A stretch of DNA of 64,000 bases, taken from positions 1,488,001 through 1,552,000 of the forward strand of contig NZ_JAJEJV010000004.1 of NCBI RefSeq assembly GCF_021390675.1, written 5' to 3'. The DNA comes from Dyella sp. 2HG41-7 (GTDB lineage Bacteria; Pseudomonadota; Gammaproteobacteria; Xanthomonadales; Rhodanobacteraceae). Within the stretch, counting starts at the first letter, position 1. The number at the start of each line of letters is the position of its first letter. Under the pieces are notes generated by a model, which saw only the letters and a program-made list of their open reading frames with translations, made no database searches and was not told the DNA's origin. Positions 54,361 to 64,000 of this stretch are shown piece by piece. Made by a program: the position numbers and the translations under genes.

Positions 54361-55140
54361 CTAGCGTATCTGTGGCGACGCCGCATCGTTCTGGAATGCG
54401 AGGACGAACTGCTTCAGATCGTCCTCGCTTACATCGGAAACCGCGACAAAGCGCATGCGATCGCTCGTCCAACGGATGACGGTGTAACCGTGCCACTGCG
54501 TCGCTTCCTGCTCGGCGGCGGTAGTTGTGGGCCATTGGTAAAGATTGACTACATGCAGGCGACGCTTGTAGATCAACGCGGCGACGGTGTGGCCGTCCAA
54601 TGCATCCAGCCGACCACCCACCAGCGGAAAACCTTCGCTCGCAAGGTCTTTTACGCGCGGTGAGAAATCGAGCTTGCCGGCAAACCATGGCTTGACGGTG
54701 TGCTGATCGGTCGACACCACGTCCATCAGATGCTGCGGCTGCATCGAACGGATATGGCTGGAAATGGCATCGTCCACCAGCGCTGTCGTGTCGTCGGAAG
54801 GATGTTGCTGGCTGTAGAACCAAAGCGGCGCGGCGAGCAGCAACGCCGCCGCAAATCCTGCGGCCATGGCGAGCGGAACGGATAGACGTCGTGCCTGAGT
54901 GGGTGGCTTTGCGACGACGGATGCGGGCGTCTCGCTGGACCATTGCTTGCGCAAGGCATCGGGCGCGCGCCGATAGAGCGAAGCTTGGGCGAGCCCTTTG
55001 CGAATTTGCGTGTAGTCGGCATAGCGCGCCGTGCACGCCGGGCAGTTTTGCATATGCCGGGTAATCGCCACGCTTTGCGCGGCATCCAGTTCGTCGTCGA
55101 GATAGGCGTGCAGAAGCAGCCTGGCGTCATTGCACATCAT
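54361..55140 (-). CDS. Zinc-finger (ZAS) anti-sigma factor
   Basis: A 259-residue membrane-anchored anti-sigma factor. The N-terminal cytoplasmic domain has the ZAS motif HMQNCPAC (HxxxCxxC) and begins CNDARLLLHAYLDDELDAAQ. One membrane helix lies at about residues 90-110 (PLAMAAGFAAALLLAAPLWF). The periplasmic part is about 150 residues. Translation starts inside the sigma gene (14-base overlap). It is predicted to hold the ECF sigma encoded just upstream. Confidence 0.92.
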   Translation of the reverse strand: MMCNDARLLLHAYLDDELDAAQSVAITRHMQNCPACTARYADYTQIRKGLAQASLYRRAPDALRKQWSSETPASVVAKPPTQARRLSVPLAMAAGFAAALLLAAPLWFYSQQHPSDDTTALVDDAISSHIRSMQPQHLMDVVSTDQHTVKPWFAGKLDFSPRVKDLASEGFPLVGGRLDALDGHTVAALIYKRRLHVVNLYQWPTTTAAEQEATQWHGYTVIRWTSDRMRFVAVSDVSEDDLKQFVLAFQNDAASPQIR

Positions 55141-55690
55141 GACGGCGTGCCTCCGTGGAATGGCGGGTCAGTTCGACTTTCAGGCGTTCGCGGGCGCGCG
55201 CGAGCCGCGACATCACCGTGCCGATTTTCTGTCCGGTAATCGATGCGATTTCTTTGTACGAGCATTCTTCCAGTTCGCGCAGCACGATCGCTTCGCGCAG
55301 CGGATGCGGCAAATTTTCCAGCGCTGTCTGCAATGAGCTGACGTCGATCGAAAGGAGCGCGCGCGTTTCCGGCGAGGGTGTTTCGTCGATTAGCGCGTGA
55401 ACATCGTCGTCGAACGCTTCGTGCAGGTCGTCAGGCCCTGCGTTCGTCCGCAGCGAATAGAACGTGTTGCGCACAATCGCGAGGAGCCACACGCGTGCGT
55501 CGCCGCCATGAAAGCTGTGGAAGTAGCGAAAGGCTCGCAGCATCGCCTCCTGTGCCACGTCTTGCGCATCCGCATCGTTGCGCGCCAACCAGTGCGCCAG
55601 GTTATAGGCGGCGTCCAGATGCGGTAGCACGCACGCTTCGAAGCGCGCGTTTTGGGTGCCTGGCAGGGTGGCGTGGGTTTCGGACGGCAT
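55127..55690 (-). CDS. ECF-type RNA polymerase sigma factor
   Basis: A 187-residue sigma factor. Region 2: FEACVLPHLDAAYNLAHWLARNDADAQDVAQEAMLRAF (cited by its ends) and ARVWLLAIVRNTFYSL. Region 4: ALENLPHPLREAIVLRELEECSYKEIASITGQKIGTVMSRLARARERL. Paired with the zinc anti-sigma. The predicted ECF promoter at 55700 places the start of the transcript about at its ATG, so the mRNA may be leaderless or the true start lies downstream. Divergent from the metallophosphoesterase operon. Confidence 0.93.
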   Translation of the reverse strand: MPSETHATLPGTQNARFEACVLPHLDAAYNLAHWLARNDADAQDVAQEAMLRAFRYFHSFHGGDARVWLLAIVRNTFYSLRTNAGPDDLHEAFDDDVHALIDETPSPETRALLSIDVSSLQTALENLPHPLREAIVLRELEECSYKEIASITGQKIGTVMSRLARARERLKVELTRHSTEARRHDVQ

Positions 55691-55699
55691 AAGAAGTAG

Positions 55700-55725
55700 T
55701 ACCGCGATGGCCGCGACTTTATTCC
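55700..55725 (-). promoter_or_regulatory. Predicted ECF promoter of the sigma/anti-sigma operon
   Basis: On the minus strand GGAATA (55720-55725) and GTA (55700-55702) are 17 bases apart, and the full -10 region reads GTACTAC. The same layout faces the other way at 55741. The match is found by symmetry, not from a known consensus I can name. Confidence 0.55.
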
Positions 55726-55740
55726 CAACGCGAAAAACAC

Positions 55741-55767
55741 GGAATAGGCCGGTCGCCGTGCCGGTAA
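55741..55767 (+). promoter_or_regulatory. Predicted ECF promoter of the metallophosphoesterase-cupredoxin operon
   Basis: GGAATA (55741-55746) and GTA (from 55764, in GTAATGC) are 17 bases apart, as in the opposite promoter. A transcript start near 55777 would give a leader of about 38 bases before the ATG at 55815. Confidence 0.55.
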
Positions 55768-55814
55768 TGCAGGTGAGGGCGGCCGTGGGCGGCCCCTACC
55801 ACGTGGAGCGACCG

Positions 55815-56756
55815 ATGACACACGAAACCGATGACAGCCACGCCGACGGCCGGCGCCAATTTCTTAAATGCATGGCTTGGGCCGGGGCAGGCACGTTGTG
55901 GCTGATGAAGAGCGGGGTGCTCCACGCGCATCCGCTGGGCGATGCCATGCCCAATGTAAAAGACGCTACTTTCAGCTTTGTGCAGATCAGCGATTCGCAT
56001 ATCGGTTTTCACAAAGCGCCCAATCCGGATGTCGCCGCAACGCTTCGCCGTTCGTTGGCGTTGATCAATACACAAAACGAGCGGCCCACCTTTTTGCTGC
56101 ATACCGGCGACCTGACGCATCTTTCCAAGCCGGAGGAATTCGACACGCTGGCCGGCTTGATGCAGCAGGCGCGCGTCAGTCGCACGTTCTACGTACCCGG
56201 CGAACACGATGTGATCGGCGACAACGGCGCGGAGTTTTTCCGCCGCTTCGGCGAAAAGCAGCACGAGGGCGGCTGGTACAGCTTCGATCAGAACGGCGTG
56301 CACTTTGTCGCCTTGATCAACGTGCTCAATCTCAAAGCGGGAGGCTTGGGTTCGCTAGGTACCGACCAGTTGGCGTGGCTGAAGAGCGACCTCGCGGGCC
56401 TATCCGCCGAAACGCCTGTCGTGGTGTTTGCGCATATGCCGCTGTGGTCGCTTTATCCGCAGTGGGGATGGGGCACGGACGACAGTGCGGAAGCGATATC
56501 GTATTTGCGTCGGTTCGGTTCCGTCACGGTATTGAACGGACATATCCATCAGATCCAGCAGAAAGTGGAAGGCACGATTACCTTCTACACCGCGCGTTCG
56601 ACCGCTTATCCGCAACCCGCACCCGGCGATGGGCCTGCGCCTGGACCGCTGCAAAGCGTGAAGCCGGATGCGCTGCATCGCTATCTGGGCATTCGCGATG
56701 TGCGGCATGTGCAGGCCAGCAGCGCGCTCGCCGTGACGGATGAGGCGCTGTCATGA
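55815..56756 (+). CDS. Exported metallophosphoesterase
   Basis: A 313-residue calcineurin-like phosphoesterase. ATG 55815 has GGAGCG upstream. A Tat-like start (GRRQFLKCMAWAGAGTLWLM) suggests periplasmic location. Metal motifs in order: QISDSHIGFH (DxH), HTGDLTHL (GD), VPGEHDVI (GEHD in place of GNHD), FAHMPLW (H) and LNGHIHQIQQ (GHxH). All are intact. The substrate is unknown. The stop overlaps the cupredoxin gene (ATGA), and both are divergent from an ECF sigma pair. Confidence 0.92.
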   Translation: MTHETDDSHADGRRQFLKCMAWAGAGTLWLMKSGVLHAHPLGDAMPNVKDATFSFVQISDSHIGFHKAPNPDVAATLRRSLALINTQNERPTFLLHTGDLTHLSKPEEFDTLAGLMQQARVSRTFYVPGEHDVIGDNGAEFFRRFGEKQHEGGWYSFDQNGVHFVALINVLNLKAGGLGSLGTDQLAWLKSDLAGLSAETPVVVFAHMPLWSLYPQWGWGTDDSAEAISYLRRFGSVTVLNGHIHQIQQKVEGTITFYTARSTAYPQPAPGDGPAPGPLQSVKPDALHRYLGIRDVRHVQASSALAVTDEALS

Positions 56757-57106
56757 GCGCGATACCTCGTTCCGGATTTACGCTGTCGATCGCGCTGATG
56801 CTGGGTTGTCTCACGCATTCCGGCGCCGCCGCGGACGCCACGCCGCCGAACGCCAAAGCATACGCAATCGCCATTCAAAATTTCGCGTTTGCGCCGAAGA
56901 TGCTTACGATTCCCGTCGGCACGCGCGTGACGTGGACCAATCGCGACGAGGAGCCGCACGTGATCACCAGCGCTGGCGCGCAGTTCGTATCGTCCAAAGC
57001 GCTGGATACTGGCGACACTTATGGCGTGACTTTTTCAAAGCCCGGCACTTACGCTTACTACTGTTCGATCCACCCGATGATGGTGGGCACGATCACCGTG
57101 CAGTGA
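56753..57106 (+). CDS. Secreted cupredoxin-domain protein
   Basis: A 117-residue blue-copper-like protein. The signal is LSIALMLGCLTHSGAAADA. The copper site is seen in EPHVIT (His) and YYCSIHPMM (Cys, His, Met), the plastocyanin/pseudoazurin pattern. It may carry electrons in the periplasm or bind copper. It overlaps the metallophosphoesterase gene by four bases. Its 3' end overlaps the end of the convergent DODA-type gene by 14 bases. Confidence 0.92.
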   Translation: MSAIPRSGFTLSIALMLGCLTHSGAAADATPPNAKAYAIAIQNFAFAPKMLTIPVGTRVTWTNRDEEPHVITSAGAQFVSSKALDTGDTYGVTFSKPGTYAYYCSIHPMMVGTITVQ

Positions 57107-57902
57107 CGGCGGCCTGCGTGGTATCGAAACGATAGATGTCCATGGCGAGAAAGCCGAGATCGATGCCGGCATCGATGCGTTGTCCTTCGGCATGTTCGCC
57201 GGCAGCGCCGAGCGCCACGTAAAGCGGCAGCAGATGCTCGTCGGTGGGATGCGCGCGTTCGGCGAACGGCGCTTGACGGCGATAGTCGAGCAGGGCGTCG
57301 ATATCGCCGGCTTTGATCTGTTGTTCGATCCAGTCGATAAACGGGCGCACATACGGCGCTTCGTTCGCATCGCTGTAACCCGCGCGAAAATCGTGCAGGT
57401 TGTGCGTGATGCTGCCGGAACCGATTACCAGCACGCCTTGGTTGCGCAACGGCGCAAGCGCACGGCCGACCGCATACTGATGCGTCGGTCCAAGATGCGG
57501 TTGGATCGACAGCGGCACGACTGGGATGTCCGCGTGCGTATACAGCAGACGCAGCGGCACCCACGCGCCATGATCGAGACCATGCTGGTTGTCGAGCTGA
57601 GGCGAAAGACCCGCCTGGTCGAGCAGCCGCATCACCTGCGCCGCCACGTCGGGATCGCCGGGCGCTGGATACCGAATGTCGAACAATTCCTGCGGAAAAC
57701 CGTAGAAGTCGTGCACGGTTTCCGGATGCGCCGCGCCACCTACATGGGGATGGCGCGCCAGCCAGTGCGCGCTGGCGATCACGATTGCTTTCGGTCGCGG
57801 TAGGTTGGCCGCGATCTCGGCTAAGCGGTCTCCCACTTGGCCCGGATGCAAGGCGGTCATCGGCGAGCCGTGGGAAATGTAGAGGCTGGGCAACGTGTTC
57901 AT
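57093..57902 (-). CDS. ygiD: YgiD/DODA-type extradiol dioxygenase
   Basis: A 269-residue non-haem dioxygenase of the 4,5-DOPA extradiol type (class III). The first metal ligand region is LYISHGSPMTAL; then VIASAHW, with its His, and GSGSITHNLHDFR. The DHGAWVPL segment is typical. In bacteria the physiological substrate is unknown. Convergent with the cupredoxin gene. Confidence 0.92.
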   Translation of the reverse strand: MNTLPSLYISHGSPMTALHPGQVGDRLAEIAANLPRPKAIVIASAHWLARHPHVGGAAHPETVHDFYGFPQELFDIRYPAPGDPDVAAQVMRLLDQAGLSPQLDNQHGLDHGAWVPLRLLYTHADIPVVPLSIQPHLGPTHQYAVGRALAPLRNQGVLVIGSGSITHNLHDFRAGYSDANEAPYVRPFIDWIEQQIKAGDIDALLDYRRQAPFAERAHPTDEHLLPLYVALGAAGEHAEGQRIDAGIDLGFLAMDIYRFDTTQAAVTAR

Positions 57903-58035
57903 GGCTGTACAAGTATGGCCCGATAAATCAGTTTCTAACGGCGATGGCGGGAAACGGACTGTTGCGCATTGTGAAACGATTTATCGTTCGAGGCGAGTTA
58001 GCCAAACATTGCCGGCAGGTATGAACAAGGCTCAC

Positions 58036-58154
58036 GTCATTCCGGCGAAGGCCGGAATCCAGTGCAAATTACGGAGTGCGAAGCACTCAACATAAAAGGT
58101 TTTGTGTGCTTCGCACGAGTATCCAAACTGGATTCCGGCCTTCGCCGGAATGAC
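58036..58154. repeat. 119-bp element with perfect 28-bp terminal inverted repeats
   Basis: The ends 58036-58063 and 58127-58154 are exact inverted copies (GTCATTCCGGCGAAGGCCGG...). A second, nested inverted repeat GTGCGAAGCA/TGCTTCGCAC lies at 58076-58085 and 58107-58116. It translates by chance to the well-known IPAKAGIQ/IPAFAGMT-like strings seen in many genomes. It is a non-coding MITE-like or paired REP element between the DODA-type and helicase genes. The rest of the 289-base gap shows nothing else. Confidence 0.88.
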
Positions 58155-58191
58155 ATTTGGGTAAGGTGAACGTGACGGCAAGTTCAACCTA

Positions 58192-60051
<1,860 letters not shown>

Positions 60052-60159
60052 GGGGGAACCTCGAGGTGGCACGCGCGCGGGCATGCGTAGGAAGGCGCCT
60101 ATTGTAACAGCCCGGAGCCGCCATACTGTTTATGGAATGGATAACCATCGGGAGCCCGC

Positions 60160-60909
60160 ATGAAAAACCGTCTGAAAGATCGCATTGCGTTGGTTACGGG
60201 GGCGTCGTCGGGCATCGGCGAAGCGACCGCGCTGGCCCTCGCCGAACAAGGCGCCAAGGTGGCGATCGCGGCGCGGCGCAAGGATCGCCTTGATCAGCTC
60301 GCTACCAAGCTGGCTGGACTGGGTGCGGACCCTTTGGTGCTGGTGGCGGACCTTGCTTTGGAAGCCGAGGCCCAACGCATCGTGCGAGAAACGGAGACGC
60401 ATTACGGCCGACTCGATATCCTCGTCAACAACGCCGGCGTGATGTATCTGGAGCCAGTCGCCGAGGCGGATCTAGGGCGCTGGCGCCGAATGTTGGAGTT
60501 GAATGTGCTCAGCCTTATCGCTTCCACGCAGGCCGCGCTCGCCGGCATGCGCGCGCGGCGCGAGGGGCATATCGTCAATATCTCTTCGGTGGCCGGGCGT
60601 GTCGCCAATCCCAATTCGGCGGCTTACGCGGCGACCAAGTTCGGCGTAGTGGGTTTTTCCGAATCGCTGCGACGCGAGGTTTATAAAGACAATATTCGTG
60701 TCAGCGTGATCGAGCCGGGTTTAGTGGATACAGAATTGCGCGATCACATCGGCCACGCGTCCGTGAAACAGGCACTCAACACCGTCGCGAGCGGCATGCG
60801 TCAATTGCAGTCTGAAGATATCGCCGACGTGATTTTGTTCTGCGTGACGCGACCGGACTATGTGTGCATCAACGAAGTACTGATGCGTCCCACCGATCAA
60901 GAGCGCTAA
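60160..60909 (+). CDS. Short-chain dehydrogenase/reductase
   Basis: A 249-residue classical SDR. The cofactor loop is VTGASSGIGEATAL, then VNNAGVMYLEP, NISSVAGR, and the catalytic YAATK. R38-R39 after the second strand (AARRKDRL) suggests NADPH. GGGAG lies before the ATG. Substrate is unknown. The GNAT gene follows 12 bases after the stop. Confidence 0.93.
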   Translation: MKNRLKDRIALVTGASSGIGEATALALAEQGAKVAIAARRKDRLDQLATKLAGLGADPLVLVADLALEAEAQRIVRETETHYGRLDILVNNAGVMYLEPVAEADLGRWRRMLELNVLSLIASTQAALAGMRARREGHIVNISSVAGRVANPNSAAYAATKFGVVGFSESLRREVYKDNIRVSVIEPGLVDTELRDHIGHASVKQALNTVASGMRQLQSEDIADVILFCVTRPDYVCINEVLMRPTDQER

Positions 60910-60921
60910 GGTGGAATCGTC

Positions 60922-61476
60922 GTGATCGAACCGCCGTATCTGGAAACACCACGTGCACGTATTCGTATCGCCGACGAAGCTGATGCGCCGAAACTGCTGC
61001 ATTATCGCCTGGAAAATCGCGCTCATTTGTCCCCGTGGGAACCGTTGCGCGAAAACGAGTACTACACGCTGGAACATTGCGCGAGAACGATCGCGGACAG
61101 TCGCGAGCTCGCTCGGCAGGATCGCGGCTATCTGCTGATGGCGTTCGATCATGCCGAGCAATCGATCCTTGCAACGTGCAACTTCGCCCACCTCGTGCGC
61201 GGCGCGTTTCAGGCATGTCACGTCGGATACGGCGTGGCCGCGCGCATGCAAGGACAAGGTTTGATGCGGGAGATTCTGGAGCCGAGTACCGCCTGGGCGT
61301 TCGGCGCGTTGAATCTGCATCGCGTCATGGCGAACTATCTGCCGCGCAACGAACGCAGCGCAAGGTTACTGGCCTCGCTGGGATTCGAACGCGAAGGTTA
61401 CGCCAAGCGTTATCTGCAGATCGCCGGCGTGTGGGAGGACCACATCCTCACCGCACGTATTCGACCGGATGCGTGA
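60922..61476 (+). CDS. rimJ: RimJ-like GNAT acetyltransferase
   Basis: A 184-residue acetyltransferase of the RimJ type. Start is GTG 60922 with AAGGTGG upstream, reading M(V)IEPPYLETPRARIRI. RimJ marks are ENRAHLSPWEP, HVGYGVAARMQGQGLMREI, the acetyl-CoA binding region, and LNLHRVMANYLPRNERSARLLASLGF (cited by its ends). RimJ acetylates ribosomal protein S5 in E. coli; the orthology is likely but not certain. Confidence 0.88.
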   Translation: MIEPPYLETPRARIRIADEADAPKLLHYRLENRAHLSPWEPLRENEYYTLEHCARTIADSRELARQDRGYLLMAFDHAEQSILATCNFAHLVRGAFQACHVGYGVAARMQGQGLMREILEPSTAWAFGALNLHRVMANYLPRNERSARLLASLGFEREGYAKRYLQIAGVWEDHILTARIRPDA

Positions 61477-61513
61477 CGCCTATCGTTCACGCGTCGACGC
61501 GAACGATAGGCGT
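61476..61513. terminator. Long palindrome between convergent genes
   Basis: A 13-bp perfect stem ACGCCTATCGTTC/GAACGATAGGCGT with a 12-base loop that itself contains the palindrome GCGTCGACGC. There is no T-run on either side. It begins at the stop of the GNAT gene and ends 15 bases before the rhlE stop. Likely a bidirectional transcript end. Confidence 0.6.
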
Positions 61514-61527
61514 AAGAACGCAATCGA

Positions 61528-62868
61528 TTAGCGTTGCGTTCCCGTCGCAGGTTTGCCGCCGCGCGGGCGGCGGCGTTTGCGATTGCCCATCGCATGTTCG
61601 CCAGCGCCGTTGTTTTTGCCTTGCTGCGCATGGCCGTGCGGACGATGCCCGTTATTGCCTTGACGCGGCGAACGCGATTGCGGTTGACGCTGACCCGGTT
61701 TCGGGCGCGGTGCGTGTGCATCCAGCCGCAGCGGCGCGGACAGCTCGAAACCGGGCACTTCGTTGATCGCGATTTCCTGGTTCAACAGCTTGCGGATATC
61801 GCGTAGCAAGCCCGATTCTTCGTGGCTGACCAGCGAAAGCGCCAGGCCGTTGGCGCCTGCGCGACCGGTGCGGCCAATGCGATGCACGTAGTCTTCCGCC
61901 ACCATCGGCAGATCGAAATTGATCACGATGGGAAGCTGATCGATATCGATGCCGCGTGCGGCGATGTCCGTTGCGACCAGCACGGTGATGCGGCCGCTCT
62001 TGAAATCGGCCAGCGCACGCGTGCGGGCGTTCTGACTCTTGTTGCCGTGAATCGCCGCGGCGCGCAGGCCGAATTGTTCCAGATGACGCACGAGCTTGTC
62101 GGCGCCGTGCTTGGTGCGGCTAAACACGAGCGATTGGCGGCGACTGTCCTGGCTAAGCACGTGCAGCAGCAGGTCGCGCTTGCGCGATGCGTCGACCGGA
62201 TGCACCTGATGGCTCACCGTGCTTGCGACCGTGTTGGCCGGCGTGACCGATACTTCATGCGGCGATTGCATGAACTGCATGGCCAGCGATTTGATTTCCG
62301 GCGCGAAGGTGGCCGAAAACAGCAGCGTCTGACGTTTTTTCGGCAGCGCGCCGACGATGCGCTTGAGCGACGGCAGAAAGCCCATGTCGAGCATGCGGTC
62401 GGCTTCGTCCAGCACCAGTACGTCGATCTGGGAAAGATCGATCGTGCGCTGCTGCATGTGATCCACCAATCGACCCGGCGTGGCGATGACGATATCGGTG
62501 CCGCGACGCAGCGCCTGAATTTGCGGGCCCATGCCGACGCCGCCGAAGATCGTGGTGCTGCTCACGTGCAAGTGTTTGCCGTAGTCGCGCACGTTGTCGT
62601 TAATTTGCGCGGCGAGTTCGCGCGTGGGCGTGAGCACCAGCGCACGCGGCTTGCGCGGACCCTTGGTTTGCACACTCGACAAACGCTGCAGCAAGGGCAG
62701 CGAAAAGGCGGCCGTCTTGCCGGTGCCGGTTTGCGCGGCAGCCATAAGATCGTGGCCTTCCAGCACCACCGGAATGGCGCCGGCCTGGATCGGAGTGGGT
62801 TCGGCGTAGCCCTGTTCGGCAAGCGCGCGCAACAACGCAGGGGCTAAGCCCAGCGATTCGAAAGACAT
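61528..62868 (-). CDS. rhlE: DEAD-box RNA helicase RhlE
   Basis: A 446-residue RNA helicase of the RhlE group. ATG 62868 follows AGGAGC. Start [21 protein letters not shown] is the family N-terminus. Motifs: [36 protein letters not shown] (the RhlE-type DEADRML), FSATFAPEI, and [10 protein letters not shown]. The C-terminus is a basic Pro/Gln/Arg-rich tail ([17 protein letters not shown]...). It acts in rRNA maturation or RNA decay in relatives. Confidence 0.95.
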   Translation of the reverse strand: MSFESLGLAPALLRALAEQGYAEPTPIQAGAIPVVLEGHDLMAAAQTGTGKTAAFSLPLLQRLSSVQTKGPRKPRALVLTPTRELAAQINDNVRDYGKHLHVSSTTIFGGVGMGPQIQALRRGTDIVIATPGRLVDHMQQRTIDLSQIDVLVLDEADRMLDMGFLPSLKRIVGALPKKRQTLLFSATFAPEIKSLAMQFMQSPHEVSVTPANTVASTVSHQVHPVDASRKRDLLLHVLSQDSRRQSLVFSRTKHGADKLVRHLEQFGLRAAAIHGNKSQNARTRALADFKSGRITVLVATDIAARGIDIDQLPIVINFDLPMVAEDYVHRIGRTGRAGANGLALSLVSHEESGLLRDIRKLLNQEIAINEVPGFELSAPLRLDAHAPRPKPGQRQPQSRSPRQGNNGHRPHGHAQQGKNNGAGEHAMGNRKRRRPRGGKPATGTQR

Positions 62869-63079
62869 GAAATTGCTCCTGTGCAACCCGGAGCTTTCAT
62901 GCAGAACCGCGTTGCTGTTGAGAAGTGAAAGTGCGCCATGTGGGCGCGGTCAACTTGCTAAGTATACATGAAGAAAGCGCTCGTCGCCTCGGTGTTTGCG
63001 GGTCGTATGCCGGGAATTCAGCCCTTTTTGGCCTACCGCCCCGTGTTAGCCTCCCGCAGTCGCCAACCGGGAGTGCTGC

Positions 63080-64000
63080 ATGTCCGTTCTGTCCGCCTTG
63101 CGTGAGTTGAATCACGAGCAACGGCATACCGTGCTGGCGAGCTTCCTGGGATGGACGCTGGACGCGTTCGATTATTTCCTCTTTACCTTCGTCATCGTCG
63201 GCATTGCGAAGGAATTTCATGTCGACCGCACCGAAGTGACGCTAGGTGTGTTTCTCACCCTGGCGGCGCGCCCCGTAGGCGCTTTGCTGTTCGGTCGATT
63301 GGCAGATCGCTTCGGTCGTCGTCCAATCCTGATGATCGATGTGATTCTGTTTTCGCTGTTCGAATTGACCACGGCGTTTGCGCCCACGATTACGTTGTTG
63401 TTGGCGTCGCGCTTTTTGTTTGGCGTGGCGATGGGCGGCGAGTGGGGCATCGGCGCGTCGTTGGCGATGGAGTCGATTCCGCCGAAATCGCGCGGGCTGG
63501 TGTCGGGGTTATTGCAGAGCGGCTATCCCTGCGGGTTTTTCCTGGGCGCGCTGGTGAATTGGTTGCTGATCGATCACATCGGTTGGCGCGGTTTGTTCGT
63601 AGTGGGCGCGCTGCCGGCGTTGATGGTGTTGTACATCCGTCGCAACGTGCCCGAATCGCCGGCGTGGGAAGCCACGCAAGCCACGCATGGCAAACGCAGC
63701 CTCGGCGAGGCGATGCGCGGTCACTGGAAGCTCGCGATTTATCTGATGTGCCTGATGGCGGCATTCAATATGTTCAGCCACGGCTCGCAGGACATGTATC
63801 ACACGTTCGAAGAAGTGAATCTGCATTTGCCGACCGGATCGGGCGCGGCGTTTGTGCTGGTGGCGATGCTCAATCTGGGCGCATTGGTGGGCGGGATCTA
63901 TTTCGGTGCATGGTCGGAGCGTATCGGTCGTCGTCGCGCGATGATCATCGCCGCCTTGCTGGCCATTCCGGTGATTCCGCTATGGACGTATGGCGGCTCG
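63080..64000 (+). CDS. MFS transporter, SHS (lactate/carboxylate) family (partial, 3' end beyond window)
   Basis: The first 307 residues of a major facilitator permease, open to the window edge. ATG 63080 has GGGAG upstream. It begins MSVLSALRELNHEQRH, then SFLGWTLDAFDYFLFTFVI, the D-x-x-D/F motif typical of SHS/AAHS carboxylate symporters. The A motif GRLADRFGRRP is complete, and GGEWGIGASLAMESIPPKSRG follows. Probable proton-coupled uptake of lactate, pyruvate or a similar acid. Confidence 0.88.
   Translation, partial: MSVLSALRELNHEQRHTVLASFLGWTLDAFDYFLFTFVIVGIAKEFHVDRTEVTLGVFLTLAARPVGALLFGRLADRFGRRPILMIDVILFSLFELTTAFAPTITLLLASRFLFGVAMGGEWGIGASLAMESIPPKSRGLVSGLLQSGYPCGFFLGALVNWLLIDHIGWRGLFVVGALPALMVLYIRRNVPESPAWEATQATHGKRSLGEAMRGHWKLAIYLMCLMAAFNMFSHGSQDMYHTFEEVNLHLPTGSGAAFVLVAMLNLGALVGGIYFGAWSERIGRRRAMIIAALLAIPVIPLWTYGGS

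Noticed and set aside
54347-54378. A further GTAACC-type ECF promoter at 54352
   Set aside because: GTAACC is followed after 16 bases by CGAC, not CGAA, and it points into the end of the convergent anti-sigma gene.

Overview
The window (about 60% G+C by eye) looks like chromosome of a gammaproteobacterium of the Xanthomonadales, most likely Rhodanobacteraceae (Dyella/Luteibacter/Rhodanobacter-like). The reasons are a leuS-lptE-holA-nadD ... rsfS-rlmH ... maf housekeeping block, a fimT-pilVWXY1E minor-pilin operon, a TonB receptor/PiuC pair, a secreted M1/M13/M14/M20 peptidase repertoire and a TGTGA-N6-TCACA CRP/Clp-type site. The genus is inferred from gene content only. I saw no rRNA, tRNA, prophage, IS element or CRISPR array.

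Layout. 1-1.64 kb: a two-component system on the minus strand, with the kinase cut by the window edge. 1.8-12.5 kb: an M1 peptidase, a membrane protein, HutD-like/GNAT/SET/ComEA-like genes on minus, then an M20 dipeptidase, YggS, a NlpC/P60 hydrolase, a rhomboid protease and an amino-acid permease on plus. 12.5-15.4 kb: rapA on minus. 15.7-23.2 kb: the type IV minor pilin operon with PilY1. 23.2-26.1 kb: PiuC and a Fur-boxed TonB receptor. 26.3-34.8 kb: an M13 peptidase, an AcpA/PLC-like phosphoesterase, a multicopper oxidase, an M14 peptidase and a DUF502 protein. 34.9-41.1 kb: an ECF sigma factor with a membrane partner, a DUF4442 protein, a thioredoxin co-chaperone and a pqiA-pqiA-pqiB-pqiC operon. 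41.2-52.2 kb: leuS-lptE-holA-nadD and rsfS-rlmH-GNAT-maf, split by a 3.8-kb module of dipZ-msrB (minus) and an ECF sigma/NrsF-type anti-sigma pair (plus). 52.2-57.9 kb: CPBP, MAPEG and YpfJ proteins, a second ECF sigma/zinc anti-sigma pair divergent from a metallophosphoesterase-cupredoxin pair, and a DODA-type dioxygenase. 58-64 kb: two DEAD-box helicases, an SDR, a GNAT and a truncated MFS permease.

The most interesting signals are two back-to-back ECF promoter pairs. At 48529-48582 the motif GTAACC-N16-CGAA occurs on both strands, the two -35 elements separated by two bases. One copy faces the sigma/anti-sigma genes and the other faces dipZ-msrB. This predicts a self-amplifying envelope-stress circuit that makes a periplasmic methionine-sulfoxide repair system: DipZ as electron donor and a Tat-exported MsrB as repair enzyme. 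At 55700-55767 a different motif, GGAATA-N17-GTA, is likewise arranged in both directions between the second ECF sigma operon and the metallophosphoesterase-cupredoxin operon.

Other regulatory signals are a perfect CRP/Clp palindrome upstream of the minor pilin operon, a Fur box upstream of the TonB receptor, and a Pho-box-like direct repeat upstream of the secreted phosphatase. Dispersed palindromic repeats occupy four intergenic regions, including a 119-bp element with perfect 28-bp terminal inverted repeats.
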